From JAAFJT01 sp043744275 (GTDB lineage: Bacteria > Bacteroidota > Bacteroidia > Chitinophagales > Saprospiraceae): a stretch of 19,568 bases of DNA. The stretch lies in contig JAYTUY010000165.1 of the NCBI GenBank assembly GCA_043744275.1, positions 1 to 19,568 on the forward strand, written 5' to 3'. This document shows, piece by piece, positions 8,005 through 16,011 of this stretch (the stretch's first letter is position 1; the number at the start of each line of letters is the position of its first letter). The notes beneath the pieces were generated by a model. It was not told the DNA's origin, did no database searches, and worked only from the letters and a program-made list of their open reading frames with translations. A program made the translations under genes and the position numbers.

Positions 8005-8931
8005 ATGAACGAACAGGGCATTACGGTCATACTGACGGGCTATCGCCGACCCGAGAATTTGAAGGAGCAACTCACCGCTATCCGCCATCAAACCGTGCAA
8101 CCCAAAGAAATATTTTTTTTTCAAGATGCCGCTACCCCCTCAGTAAAATTCGATTCAAGCCTGTTGGAAGGTGTTAATCACATCACTGTTTCAAAAAATA
8201 TAGGCGTTTGGGGTCGTTTTGCAGTCGGTTTTTGGGCAAAAACCAAGTATATCTGCATTTTTGACGATGATACGATTCCTGGGGTAAGGTGGTTGGAAAA
8301 CTGTTTGACGACTATACAAACGCATCGGGGTTTGTTGGGCACTATCGGCATTATTGCGAATGCCAACGATGACTATCTGCATTATCATACGCGTATTGGA
8401 TGGGCAAACCCGAATATTGAAGTTATGGAAGTCGATTTAGTCGGTCATTCATGGTTTTTTGAAAGAAGTTGGCTAACTGCTTTTTGGCAAGATTCGGACG
8501 ACTATTGGCAGGCGGCTAAAGTGGGCGAAGACATCCATTTTTCGCACATGCTTCAAAAATATTTGGGCTTAAAAACATATGTGCCGCCGCATCCGCCAAA
8601 TGATTATTCACTGTTCGGCAGCATTCCCGAGTTGGCAAATGAGTTGGGGATTGATGGCAAAGGTGTGAGTGTTTTGAATGAAGATTTGATGAACCAATAC
8701 ATGAAAAAAGCAAGGGAACATGGTTTTAGATTGCTGAATGAAGATTATGATTTTTTTAAAACAGAAAACGGTTGGGAAAGAAGTCCAAAATCAAGTTTTA
8801 GCAAGCAAAAAGATGAAATATTTCAAGCACTCAATATTCAATCAATCAAAAAAGGGAAGCGGACTTTAATGTCGATGGCAAAAGGTATTTTACGCCCATT
8901 TTATCGATTTCTCTTCAATACAAAGCCATAA
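8005..8931 (+). CDS. Glycosyltransferase, GT2-like (GT-A fold)
   Basis: About 308 residues from the ATG at 8005; an in-frame TTG one codon upstream is less likely. ITVILTGYRRPENLKEQL opens like GT2-type enzymes, and ICIFDDDTIPG near residue 88 supplies the metal-binding DXD acidic cluster of the GT-A fold. A later acidic segment (KVGEDIHFS, near 172) could hold the catalytic ED pair. It should transfer a sugar from a nucleotide donor at the cytoplasmic membrane face; sugar and linkage are unknown. The gene starts 4 bp after the stop of the GT-D-like gene. It contains an exact ACTGAGGGG word on the minus strand (8136-8144, encoding PSV) and a one-mismatch copy, ACTGACGGG, at 8031-8039. Confidence 0.87.
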   Translation: MNEQGITVILTGYRRPENLKEQLTAIRHQTVQPKEIFFFQDAATPSVKFDSSLLEGVNHITVSKNIGVWGRFAVGFWAKTKYICIFDDDTIPGVRWLENCLTTIQTHRGLLGTIGIIANANDDYLHYHTRIGWANPNIEVMEVDLVGHSWFFERSWLTAFWQDSDDYWQAAKVGEDIHFSHMLQKYLGLKTYVPPHPPNDYSLFGSIPELANELGIDGKGVSVLNEDLMNQYMKKAREHGFRLLNEDYDFFKTENGWERSPKSSFSKQKDEIFQALNIQSIKKGKRTLMSMAKGILRPFYRFLFNTKP

Positions 8932-8934
8932 AAT

Positions 8935-10050
8935 ATGAGAAAACAAACGCTGTTATTCATTTTGGGTACAAGACCTGAAGCCATCAAGTTATCGCCTTTG
9001 ATAAAGATTTGTCAAGGACGCGCAGCATATTTTGAAGTGAAGGTTTGCATGACTGGGCAGCATCGAGAATTGGTTGATAATGTGCTGGATTATTTTGGTA
9101 TTATCCCCAATTTTGATTTAAAAATAATGGCACCTCAACAAACGCTTACCTCTATCACTACCCGAACTCTCGCAGGCATTGAGCCTATACTCACAGAGCT
9201 TCAGCCCGATTGGGTCATTGTACAAGGCGATACGACTGCTGCATTTTCAGGGGCTTTAGCAGCATTTTATCAACAAATAAAAATTGCACATGTTGAGGCA
9301 GGTTTGAGAAGTTTTGACATTTATGCTCCTTTTCCAGAAGAAATAAATAGGCAATTTATTAGCAGATTGGCGGCTATACATTTCGCTCCGACTGAGGGGA
9401 ATCGTCGAAATTTGTTGAATGAAGGTGTTTCGAGCGATAGCATTTATTTAGTTGGCAATACAGTTGTTGATGCTCTAAATTGGACAATTGAGAAGGAAAA
9501 AGTATCTTTTTCAAACGAAAATCATCATTTTTCTAAAAAAAGAATCATACTTGTTACGGCTCACCGACGGGAAAATTGGGGCGCAGGTATGCTTAGAATA
9601 GCCGAAGCGTTGAAGCAAATTGCCATCATGGAGCCTAATATTGAAATCACTATTGTCCAGCATCCTAATCCCGAAGTGAGCAATGCCATGCAGTCGGTTT
9701 TGAAAGATATACCGCAAGTCATTTGGATGCCGCCTTTGGATTATAAAATGTTTACACGATTGATGTATGAAGCCTATTTTATTTTAACAGATTCGGGCGG
9801 CGTTCAAGAAGAGGCAACCGCCTTGCATAAACCCGTTTTAGTGATGCGTGACAAAACAGAAAGGGATGAAATATTGACAAGTGGCTCTGCATTATTGGTA
9901 GGAACTCAAACTGATACCATCGTCCAACATTGCCATAATCTATTGACTGATGAGGCGTTGTATCAGTCTATGACTCAAAGCGAAATGCCTTTTGGAGATG
10001 GTCAAGCCTCCATTAGAATTGCTGATTATTTTGAAAAATATCAAAAATGA
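8935..10050 (+). CDS. wecB: UDP-N-acetylglucosamine 2-epimerase (non-hydrolysing)
   Basis: A 371-residue WecB/MnaA enzyme that interconverts UDP-GlcNAc and UDP-ManNAc, supplying ManNAc (or its uronic acid after oxidation) for surface glycans. Diagnostic parts: GTRPEAIKLSP (11-21), GQHRE (41-45), QGDTT (97-101, D99), HVEAGLRS (119-126, E121), PEEINR (134-139, E135), TAHRREN (208-214, H210) and DSGGVQEEA. Length equals the usual family length. The start lies 3 bp after the previous stop, and its own stop overlaps the next ATG as ATGA. One ACTGAGGGG word (9391) sits in the conserved HFAPTEGNRRNL stretch without altering the PTE triad. Confidence 0.96.
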   Translation: MRKQTLLFILGTRPEAIKLSPLIKICQGRAAYFEVKVCMTGQHRELVDNVLDYFGIIPNFDLKIMAPQQTLTSITTRTLAGIEPILTELQPDWVIVQGDTTAAFSGALAAFYQQIKIAHVEAGLRSFDIYAPFPEEINRQFISRLAAIHFAPTEGNRRNLLNEGVSSDSIYLVGNTVVDALNWTIEKEKVSFSNENHHFSKKRIILVTAHRRENWGAGMLRIAEALKQIAIMEPNIEITIVQHPNPEVSNAMQSVLKDIPQVIWMPPLDYKMFTRLMYEAYFILTDSGGVQEEATALHKPVLVMRDKTERDEILTSGSALLVGTQTDTIVQHCHNLLTDEALYQSMTQSEMPFGDGQASIRIADYFEKYQK

Positions 10051-10724
10051 ACATTTTAGAACGTGTGTTTTCAAAATGGAGGAGAATGACTCGGAGAGGG
10101 ATGAAAAATATCTTTTCCGATATTTATCAACACAATGAATGGAATAGCCTTGAAAGTGTATCAGGGGTAGGTTCTTCATTGGCGCAGACTGAGGGGCTTA
10201 GGTTCTCATTGCCACTTATTTTTAAAGAATTTGGTGTCAAAAAACTATTAGATGCGCCTTGTGGAGACTTTCATTGGATGAAAACGGTTGATTTAACGGG
10301 TAGTGACTACATCGGCGGGGACATCGTAGAAGCAATAGTAAAAGAGAATCAAGCGCATTACCGCAGTGCATCACACCATTTTATGTTACTCGATATAACT
10401 TCTGATGCCTTACCTCAAGCTGATATGATGCTCTGCCGCGATTGTCTCATTCATTTTTCTAATAAAGATGTTTATCGTTTTTTAAACAATTTAAAAGAAA
10501 GCCAAATCACTTATTTATTGACAACTACTTTTCCTCAGCATTTGAATAATAATATAAAAACAGGCAACTGGCGACCTATTAATTTACAGGATGCACCTTT
10601 TTATTTTCCAAAACCGTTGGCACTCATCAATGAAGGCTGTACGGAAAAAAATGGAACGGTTGCTGATAAATCTTTAGGCTTGTGGCGAGTAGCGGATATT
10701 AGGTTCAACTTGCAGCAAGTTTGA
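10047..10724 (+). CDS. Class I SAM-dependent methyltransferase
   Basis: A 225-residue protein, last gene of the plus-strand glycan operon. SAM-binding motif I is LLDAPCGDFHWM (about 67-78), followed by YIGGDIV (about 91-97), the acidic end of strand 2, and ADMMLCRDCLIHFS (about 128-141). The ~60-residue basic N-terminal part precedes the Rossmann domain. It probably methylates a sugar or a small precursor of the glycan; the target cannot be read. It overlaps wecB by 4 bp. Its last codons and stop lie inside a perfect palindrome (10707-10739). One ACTGAGGGG word at 10188 encodes TEG. ATGs at 10086 and 10101 are possible later starts. Confidence 0.8.
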   Translation: MNILERVFSKWRRMTRRGMKNIFSDIYQHNEWNSLESVSGVGSSLAQTEGLRFSLPLIFKEFGVKKLLDAPCGDFHWMKTVDLTGSDYIGGDIVEAIVKENQAHYRSASHHFMLLDITSDALPQADMMLCRDCLIHFSNKDVYRFLNNLKESQITYLLTTTFPQHLNNNIKTGNWRPINLQDAPFYFPKPLALINEGCTEKNGTVADKSLGLWRVADIRFNLQQV

Positions 10725-10739
10725 AACTTGCTGCAAGTT
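10707..10739. terminator. Perfect 16-bp-arm palindrome at convergent gene ends
   Basis: AACTTGCAGCAAGTTT (10707-10722) and AAACTTGCTGCAAGTT (10724-10739) are exact reverse complements around a single G. Each arm also contains its own near-palindrome, AACTTGCWGCAAGTT, so the element is also two related copies back to back. The stop codon of the plus-strand methyltransferase (10722-10724) sits at the centre. The minus-strand peptidase gene ends at 10787, so the palindrome lies between convergent genes and could stop transcription from both sides, although no T-tract follows. It could equally be a REP-like dispersed repeat. Confidence 0.7.
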
Positions 10740-10786
10740 ATAATACATTGAAAATCAATTAATTACAAAGTTTTAGCTGCCAAAAT

Positions 10787-13700
10787 CTAACGCATAATCA
10801 CCAATTTCCCTATCCCCTTTTTAAAATATTTATCCGTGCCATTGTCAAAACTTTCGTAGGTTTTGCCATCCGTTTTCTTAGCAATAATGCGATAGAGATA
10901 GACGCCGTTGGCTAATTTATCGCCGTATTCATCGCGTCCGTCCCAGACAAAATCGGTCAAATGAGTGCCTATTTTTAAAGTACCTAATTCATTTTGAGCG
11001 ATTTCTCTCACCACTTTACCCGCTACCGACATGATTTGAATCTTAAAATACTGAGGGGTCTCGCTACCTGTAAGCGTGTAGGCGAAGCGCATAGCCGTAG
11101 AAAATGGGTTTGGATAAGGCAACACATTTGAGATAGAAGACTTAGTAATGACTTGAAAAGCCACGCTAAAATCCGCACTACCCGAAGTATTTCCTGATAC
11201 ATCTTTGGCATTCACGACAAGGTGATAAATGCCATCTTGAGTGAAAGAAGCCCTATATTCTATGGTTGCTTTATTGTTTTTACCGTTGGCATTAATCCTC
11301 GCAGGAGTGAATAATACTGAGGGGTCATTGAAAAACAGGCTCTTCCGTTTATTATCAGGATATTCAATGTATATTTTGAATAAAGATGTATCAGTCAAGG
11401 CTAAATAGCGATTTTCATCCATCAAATTAATGACAATACTCGGTTTAGGCGAAACGATGTCATTGTTTAAAATTCTTAAACCATCGAAAGTCACATCTAA
11501 TAATGGATTGCGAAGGTCTTTGGATACTTCAAAAGAGGTTTGTAAGAAGTTATTAAATGTATAAAGTTCGGGCTGTGCGAAATTTGGATTGGCTTCAATC
11601 GAAACTTGTTGCTTACCGCTCAAAGACCGCGTATCGAATTTAAAACTCGACGTGAACTTATTATTTTGAGATAATGGTGCATATTTTATTTGCTGAATTT
11701 TATTATTATTAGCTGCATCGGTAATAGTCATTTTCATCAAAACGCTGTCGGCATCCACATCCGTCACGTTTTCAACCGCTACATCTAAACTAAAAATATC
11801 GCCTTGCGCCAGTGTATCGCTGTACATTTTATATAAGGCATTCGGATTGACCGCCAAATCGGTGACACCTTTATAGAGTATGCGCCAGTAATTTAACTGA
11901 GGGGTGGTTCTATAAATTGAATCTTTTGAATTAAACCGCAATTTGAGATACGGATATTCGCTGACGCTAATATTTGATAAAGGCGTAGAACTTGCCGTAA
12001 TGTCTTTAATTAAAACCGTTTCGCTTGTTTTATCTGCTTTTAAACCAATTAAATCGAAGGAAATAGTGTCGGTTTGCGAATTTGGAGACAATTTATAATC
12101 AAGTTCAAACGACTGCCAACTTTTAGCAGGACCTATTATTTTAGATTCCATTTTGCCTTTAAATCCTCGAACTGGCATATCAAATGACTCTTGAATACCA
12201 TCTAAATAATCGGTAGAAAGTCTCTCACGCAAAGGATTATTTTTATCTTTTTGAAATGCAAACATATATGGCAATGAGCCTTTGGTAGCTACTTGGCGTA
12301 TAAGTTTTGCCCCTTGACGCTCAAGCGTTTGAAAAATATTGGTGCCGAAATCTACAGAATCTTGCGCCCATTTTTCAGGAAAATAGCTACCACTTGGATT
12401 TTGTTGAACACTGAAAATAAGGACAAAACTATTTTTAGGAACATCATTATTGATAAAATCTATAAAACCTTTTCTACCACCTGTTGTATTCCCCTCAGCT
12501 GTATTAAATGCGAAAGTGACGACAAAAAACCCGCTTGGATGGGGTACTCCCTTATTTTTAAAGCCAGGGAATTGAGTTACAAAATCTATATTGGCAGGGT
12601 AATTTCGATAAGGTTGACCATTAATTGAATCAAAAACGACCACATAAAGCCCTGATTCAGGATAACCTTGATTGCCGCCAAAAAATGAATTATCAATCAA
12701 TAAAGTTGGATGACTGGTAGGCGTTTGTAAAGTATTTTTTAATTCAACATTTTTAAAACCTCTATCAAAATCAAATGATTTATCTGATTCTTTAACTTGC
12801 AAACCGCTGAAATTATCCTTAGCAAATTGATAAAAATGCGACTGATTCCATCCCCCCTCAGTCTGATTGGCTAAGTATATGAACGAGCTGTTTTCCCACG
12901 TATAGCCCACTTGAGCCGATGTGCTATCTGTAGAAACGCGCCAATAATAGACCTTGCCATCTTGCCAACTGACGGTCGGTTGCCATTTGATGACGCCACC
13001 TGTTTGGTTGATAGTAGTTCGTTGTTTGAATATTGAATTGAATCTTTCAGTGGTATCTATTTCAAAAATATAATTCTGCACTTTCGCTAAAGCATTTGAA
13101 GACGAAGCTTTCAACACAATGGGCGTTTTGCCGACGATAGCAAATTCAGTTGGAAATATAGGGCGTGTTTTATTATCAACTACAAAAAGAGGTAAACCTA
13201 AATCACCACTTGGACTTGTTAAATTATTATTATTTTCTGCTAAAGGCTGCGGCAACTCTTGCACCTTATTATCCACATCAACTGCTATGAGGATACGGTT
13301 TTGACCAATAACCCCTTCTTTTTGCATCGGCAAATTAATGGATAAAGTCGTCCGATACTGAGGGGTCGGTATTTTTATTTTTGACAAAGCCACTTGACTG
13401 CCATTTGGCAATTGCTGCTTAAATGAAATGGCGATTGAGTCATTCAAAACAGTTCCGATATTCACCACATCAAACGTGACCTTAAAGCTATCCAATTGAG
13501 CATTCAAAACCGCTGGCTCTATTTTCACACTGCCTGCATCGGGCAAATAATCTGGACCGGGTGCAGCTACTATTTTTACAGCAGGATCGCCGTTGAGAAC
13601 AAGCTCTTGCAAAGTGGATTTCATGCCAAAATCCGAGCGCGTGGCATTGACTTCACCGATGGTTTTTTGTATGATTTCACCGACGCTCATGCCTGCATTG

Positions 13701-15787
13701 TTGCCAATATTGCCAAAGAAAATGCGTCCAAAACTGTTCAAAGATTCTAAATAAGAGACTGAGGAAGTGCCTAAAAATCCAGATGTGCCTTTGTTTTGAT
13801 AAAAAACAAAATTCTCACTGATGCCTGATAGTTTTTGATAAAAATTGCCCGCCGTACAACCCATAGCTGTAAAAAATGGGTATTTGCCTTTGTTTTTCAA
13901 CAATTCAGGATTGTTTATGTCAAAATCTAATGTTGAAAAAGCTGAATGCCCTAAAAATGAGACCAGTGCTGCCCCTTCATTAAAGCGTTCATAAATTTTA
14001 TCAGTCAAAGAAAATTGAATGACATCAGAGCTGCTTTTTGTAAATGTCGTGACGTTTGCACCCATTTTACTATTTTCCATGATGCGTCCAAAAGCGTCCA
14101 TATAAACTTTAATGGTTTCCCTTTCGCTCGCTCCGCCACTGAGGTTCATCATGTTTTTCATCCAATCTTTAGAAGTCAAAGTTTGGGGAGAATTGTTTTG
14201 ATTTTGCTCTAATTCCTTTATTTTTTCAAGGTAAATCTTCAATTCTGCTGGTGTTGTTGCGGCTATTCGACCTATTGGGATGACGGGTTTGATGGTTTTA
14301 TTATTAGCTGCTAAAAGAACATCTGACCCTGGAAAGCCGATGGCTGGAATATCCATCACGGCATTATTGCGCGTTGAAACATACTCCATTGACTTGCCGA
14401 CGAGGACAATAAAGCGCGGATTGACCCAATTTTTCTTTATAAAATGAGTGAAATTCCTCACCGCCATCGGATGCCCTTGCACACCGTAGCCAAATTGCTC
14501 ATAAATCTGTTGAATGTCAATGATTTTCGTTTTCAAACCACCGCCTGCTAATGATGCCCGATATTGAGCATATTCTTTGGTTTCAGGTGTTGAAGTGAAA
14601 GAAGGATTGGATATTAAAATATAATCACCGCCATCCGTTTTCAAATCTTCAAAAATGGGTTTAGTGACTGAGGCAATATCTTTAACAGCAGAGCCGCTCA
14701 AAAGCACTAATTTTCGCTCCAATACTGAGGGGGGTATTACTGCTTTCACTTTGCCATTTTCAAAAGTGGTGGTCATACGCCAACCGTTGGTCACATCATA
14801 TAAAATGGGTGCAGTTGAGGTATTAAAATTATCAATTTCAAGGTATTTTGTAGTAGCAGAAGATTCTATTTTAAATTCAAAATAAGCCTCATTATTAAAA
14901 TTAAATAGCCTTGCATATTTCAAACTCAACATCGAAATCGAGCGATTGTCGGTAGCATCGTAGCTGCCTGCAATGCTCAAAGGCATGGAAGCTGCAACGT
15001 CAGCCGCTGCGATGGTGTATTCTTTATTTTGCAAAACGTAAGAGCCTGAAGTGTCTTTTTCTACAACTTTATTATTCAATTTCACTTCTGAAAAATGGTT
15101 ACCCAAATCAGTGACCCATCTAATTTTTAAAATAGCTGCTTGATTGTCCACTTTAGAAGATGTGGAGAGTGTTTGGCTAAAATTACCTGAATAACTTGTG
15201 CCAAAGCCTTCGCCCACTTCCATTTCAGGCAGTTTTACACCATTAAAATCTTGCGGTGTGATAGCAGCATCTGCAAAAATCTGTTGTGAAGTGTGCCAAT
15301 ACCACGCTTCTTTTGTAGGGGCATTTGCAAGGTCATTTGCTTGATTAGTGAGCCTTTTTACTGAGGGGGTGCTGCTCCATGTCAAATAATAGGCAGCCAT
15401 ATCAGTCACATTGCTGTATTCAGGATTGAGCATATCGGTGGTGCCTCTTTGATATAAATAGGCGTCCAATTCCGTCCGATTCTTTTGACCATAAAATTCG
15501 ATAAAGCCTGTTTGGCTGTCTTCATTGATAAAAACAGGTATTTCAGTGCCTAATTTATACAACTTGAAGCCCGTTGCAGTGTTATTACTGAGGGGTAAGC
15601 CAGATGTATTTAAAGTGGCAGCCGAAATGCGATAGACGCCGTCGGCAGCTATTTTAATTTTCAGATAGGTTTGGTTGTAATTAATCCATTCGTTGCCGTA
15701 GAGGGTATCCGTTCCGTTCGCCATTTGGGCGTGAGTATTGAAGGCAAAAAGGATTGCAAGAAGGAGTGTTAAGCTTTTTTTCATCAT
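10787..15787 (-). CDS. C25-family cysteine peptidase, PorU-like, with T9SS sorting-type C-terminus
   Basis: A 1666-residue secreted protein. Residues 1-21 are a signal peptide (MKKSLTLLLAILFAF, cleavage after THA). The gingipain-type C25 domain spans about 385-720, with a likely catalytic His in SFLGHSAF (about 614) and Cys in AMGCTAGNF (about 644), preceded by GDYILISNPSF and GRIAATTPAEL. A CARDB-like beta domain follows (about 750-850), then long beta-rich regions. The end holds PYPNPFSTAMRF and FVWDGRDEYGDKLANGVYLYRI, an FlgD-like / type A T9SS sorting module. Canonical PorU sortase is about 1150 residues; this longer form resembles the type called PorU2. It may process T9SS cargo at the cell surface, or be cargo itself. 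The ATG at 15785-15787 is preferred over the upstream TTG. Nine copies of the ACTGAGGGG word lie inside, eight exact and one with the first base changed. Confidence 0.87.
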   Translation of the reverse strand: MMKKSLTLLLAILFAFNTHAQMANGTDTLYGNEWINYNQTYLKIKIAADGVYRISAATLNTSGLPLSNNTATGFKLYKLGTEIPVFINEDSQTGFIEFYGQKNRTELDAYLYQRGTTDMLNPEYSNVTDMAAYYLTWSSTPSVKRLTNQANDLANAPTKEAWYWHTSQQIFADAAITPQDFNGVKLPEMEVGEGFGTSYSGNFSQTLSTSSKVDNQAAILKIRWVTDLGNHFSEVKLNNKVVEKDTSGSYVLQNKEYTIAAADVAASMPLSIAGSYDATDNRSISMLSLKYARLFNFNNEAYFEFKIESSATTKYLEIDNFNTSTAPILYDVTNGWRMTTTFENGKVKAVIPPSVLERKLVLLSGSAVKDIASVTKPIFEDLKTDGGDYILISNPSFTSTPETKEYAQYRASLAGGGLKTKIIDIQQIYEQFGYGVQGHPMAVRNFTHFIKKNWVNPRFIVLVGKSMEYVSTRNNAVMDIPAIGFPGSDVLLAANNKTIKPVIPIGRIAATTPAELKIYLEKIKELEQNQNNSPQTLTSKDWMKNMMNLSGGASERETIKVYMDAFGRIMENSKMGANVTTFTKSSSDVIQFSLTDKIYERFNEGAALVSFLGHSAFSTLDFDINNPELLKNKGKYPFFTAMGCTAGNFYQKLSGISENFVFYQNKGTSGFLGTSSVSYLESLNSFGRIFFGNIGNNAGMSVGEIIQKTIGEVNATRSDFGMKSTLQELVLNGDPAVKIVAAPGPDYLPDAGSVKIEPAVLNAQLDSFKVTFDVVNIGTVLNDSIAISFKQQLPNGSQVALSKIKIPTPQYRTTLSINLPMQKEGVIGQNRILIAVDVDNKVQELPQPLAENNNNLTSPSGDLGLPLFVVDNKTRPIFPTEFAIVGKTPIVLKASSSNALAKVQNYIFEIDTTERFNSIFKQRTTINQTGGVIKWQPTVSWQDGKVYYWRVSTDSTSAQVGYTWENSSFIYLANQTEGGWNQSHFYQFAKDNFSGLQVKESDKSFDFDRGFKNVELKNTLQTPTSHPTLLIDNSFFGGNQGYPESGLYVVVFDSINGQPYRNYPANIDFVTQFPGFKNKGVPHPSGFFVVTFAFNTAEGNTTGGRKGFIDFINNDVPKNSFVLIFSVQQNPSGSYFPEKWAQDSVDFGTNIFQTLERQGAKLIRQVATKGSLPYMFAFQKDKNNPLRERLSTDYLDGIQESFDMPVRGFKGKMESKIIGPAKSWQSFELDYKLSPNSQTDTISFDLIGLKADKTSETVLIKDITASSTPLSNISVSEYPYLKLRFNSKDSIYRTTPQLNYWRILYKGVTDLAVNPNALYKMYSDTLAQGDIFSLDVAVENVTDVDADSVLMKMTITDAANNNKIQQIKYAPLSQNNKFTSSFKFDTRSLSGKQQVSIEANPNFAQPELYTFNNFLQTSFEVSKDLRNPLLDVTFDGLRILNNDIVSPKPSIVINLMDENRYLALTDTSLFKIYIEYPDNKRKSLFFNDPSVLFTPARINANGKNNKATIEYRASFTQDGIYHLVVNAKDVSGNTSGSADFSVAFQVITKSSISNVLPYPNPFSTAMRFAYTLTGSETPQYFKIQIMSVAGKVVREIAQNELGTLKIGTHLTDFVWDGRDEYGDKLANGVYLYRIIAKKTDGKTYESFDNGTDKYFKKGIGKLVIMR

Positions 15788-15828
15788 CAATCAATTGAAG
15801 TATTTAGGGGAAATATTTTTATGTTTTA

Positions 15829-15836
15829 CAAAAATA
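15829..15836 (-). promoter_or_regulatory. Possible Bacteroidota -10 box (TATTTTTG) for the C25 peptidase gene
   Basis: On the minus strand this reads TATTTTTG, fitting the Bacteroidota primary-sigma -10 pattern TAnnTTTG, about 41 bases upstream of the peptidase ATG. The region is AT-rich and no clear -35 TTTG is seen at the right spacing, so a chance match is possible. Confidence 0.35.
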
Positions 15837-15968
15837 AGGATATAATAATTGAATCCTATTTAAATACGTAAAATTAACGTTTATAGACTGCCAATGTTTT
15901 ATGAATTTTATAAAAATTGTCTCTCAAGAATAAGAGTTGAGAATCTCTTCAAAAATTCCAAAAAAATG

Positions 15969-15976
15969 TATCTTTG
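15969..15976 (+). promoter_or_regulatory. Bacteroidota -10 box (TATCTTTG) for lpxC/fabZ
   Basis: TATCTTTG is an exact match to the Bacteroidota -10 consensus TAnnTTTG and lies 35 bases upstream of the ATG at 16012, leaving a short leader of about 25-30 bases. The next base pair steps (GCG) resemble common start regions. No convincing -35 TTTG is seen. The box lies inside the longest possible open frame (TTG at 15937), which argues that the real start is the ATG downstream. Confidence 0.6.
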
Positions 15977-16011
15977 CGCTTGTCAGTGATACAAAAAGCC
16001 ATCGTTTGAGT

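Noticed and set aside
7827..8124. Overlapping antisense open frames (67 and 90 aa) across the GT-D/GT2 junction
   Set aside because: They are shadows of the plus-strand genes with no recognisable domain or start signals.
12293..12628. 111-residue open frame opposite the C25 peptidase gene
   Set aside because: It lies wholly antisense to a well-supported coding sequence and has no family features.
13758..13766. Partial copies of the word (ACTGAGGaa at 13758, ACTGAGGtt at 14138, ACTGAGGca at 14667)
   Set aside because: Each has two mismatches in the G run, so they were not counted as copies; they may be decayed or chance sequences.
15937..16011. Longer N-terminus of LpxC starting at TTG 15937
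   Set aside because: The extra 25 residues do not resemble LpxC, the frame starts with TTG, and a TAnnTTTG promoter box lies inside it; the ATG at 16012 begins the conserved sequence.
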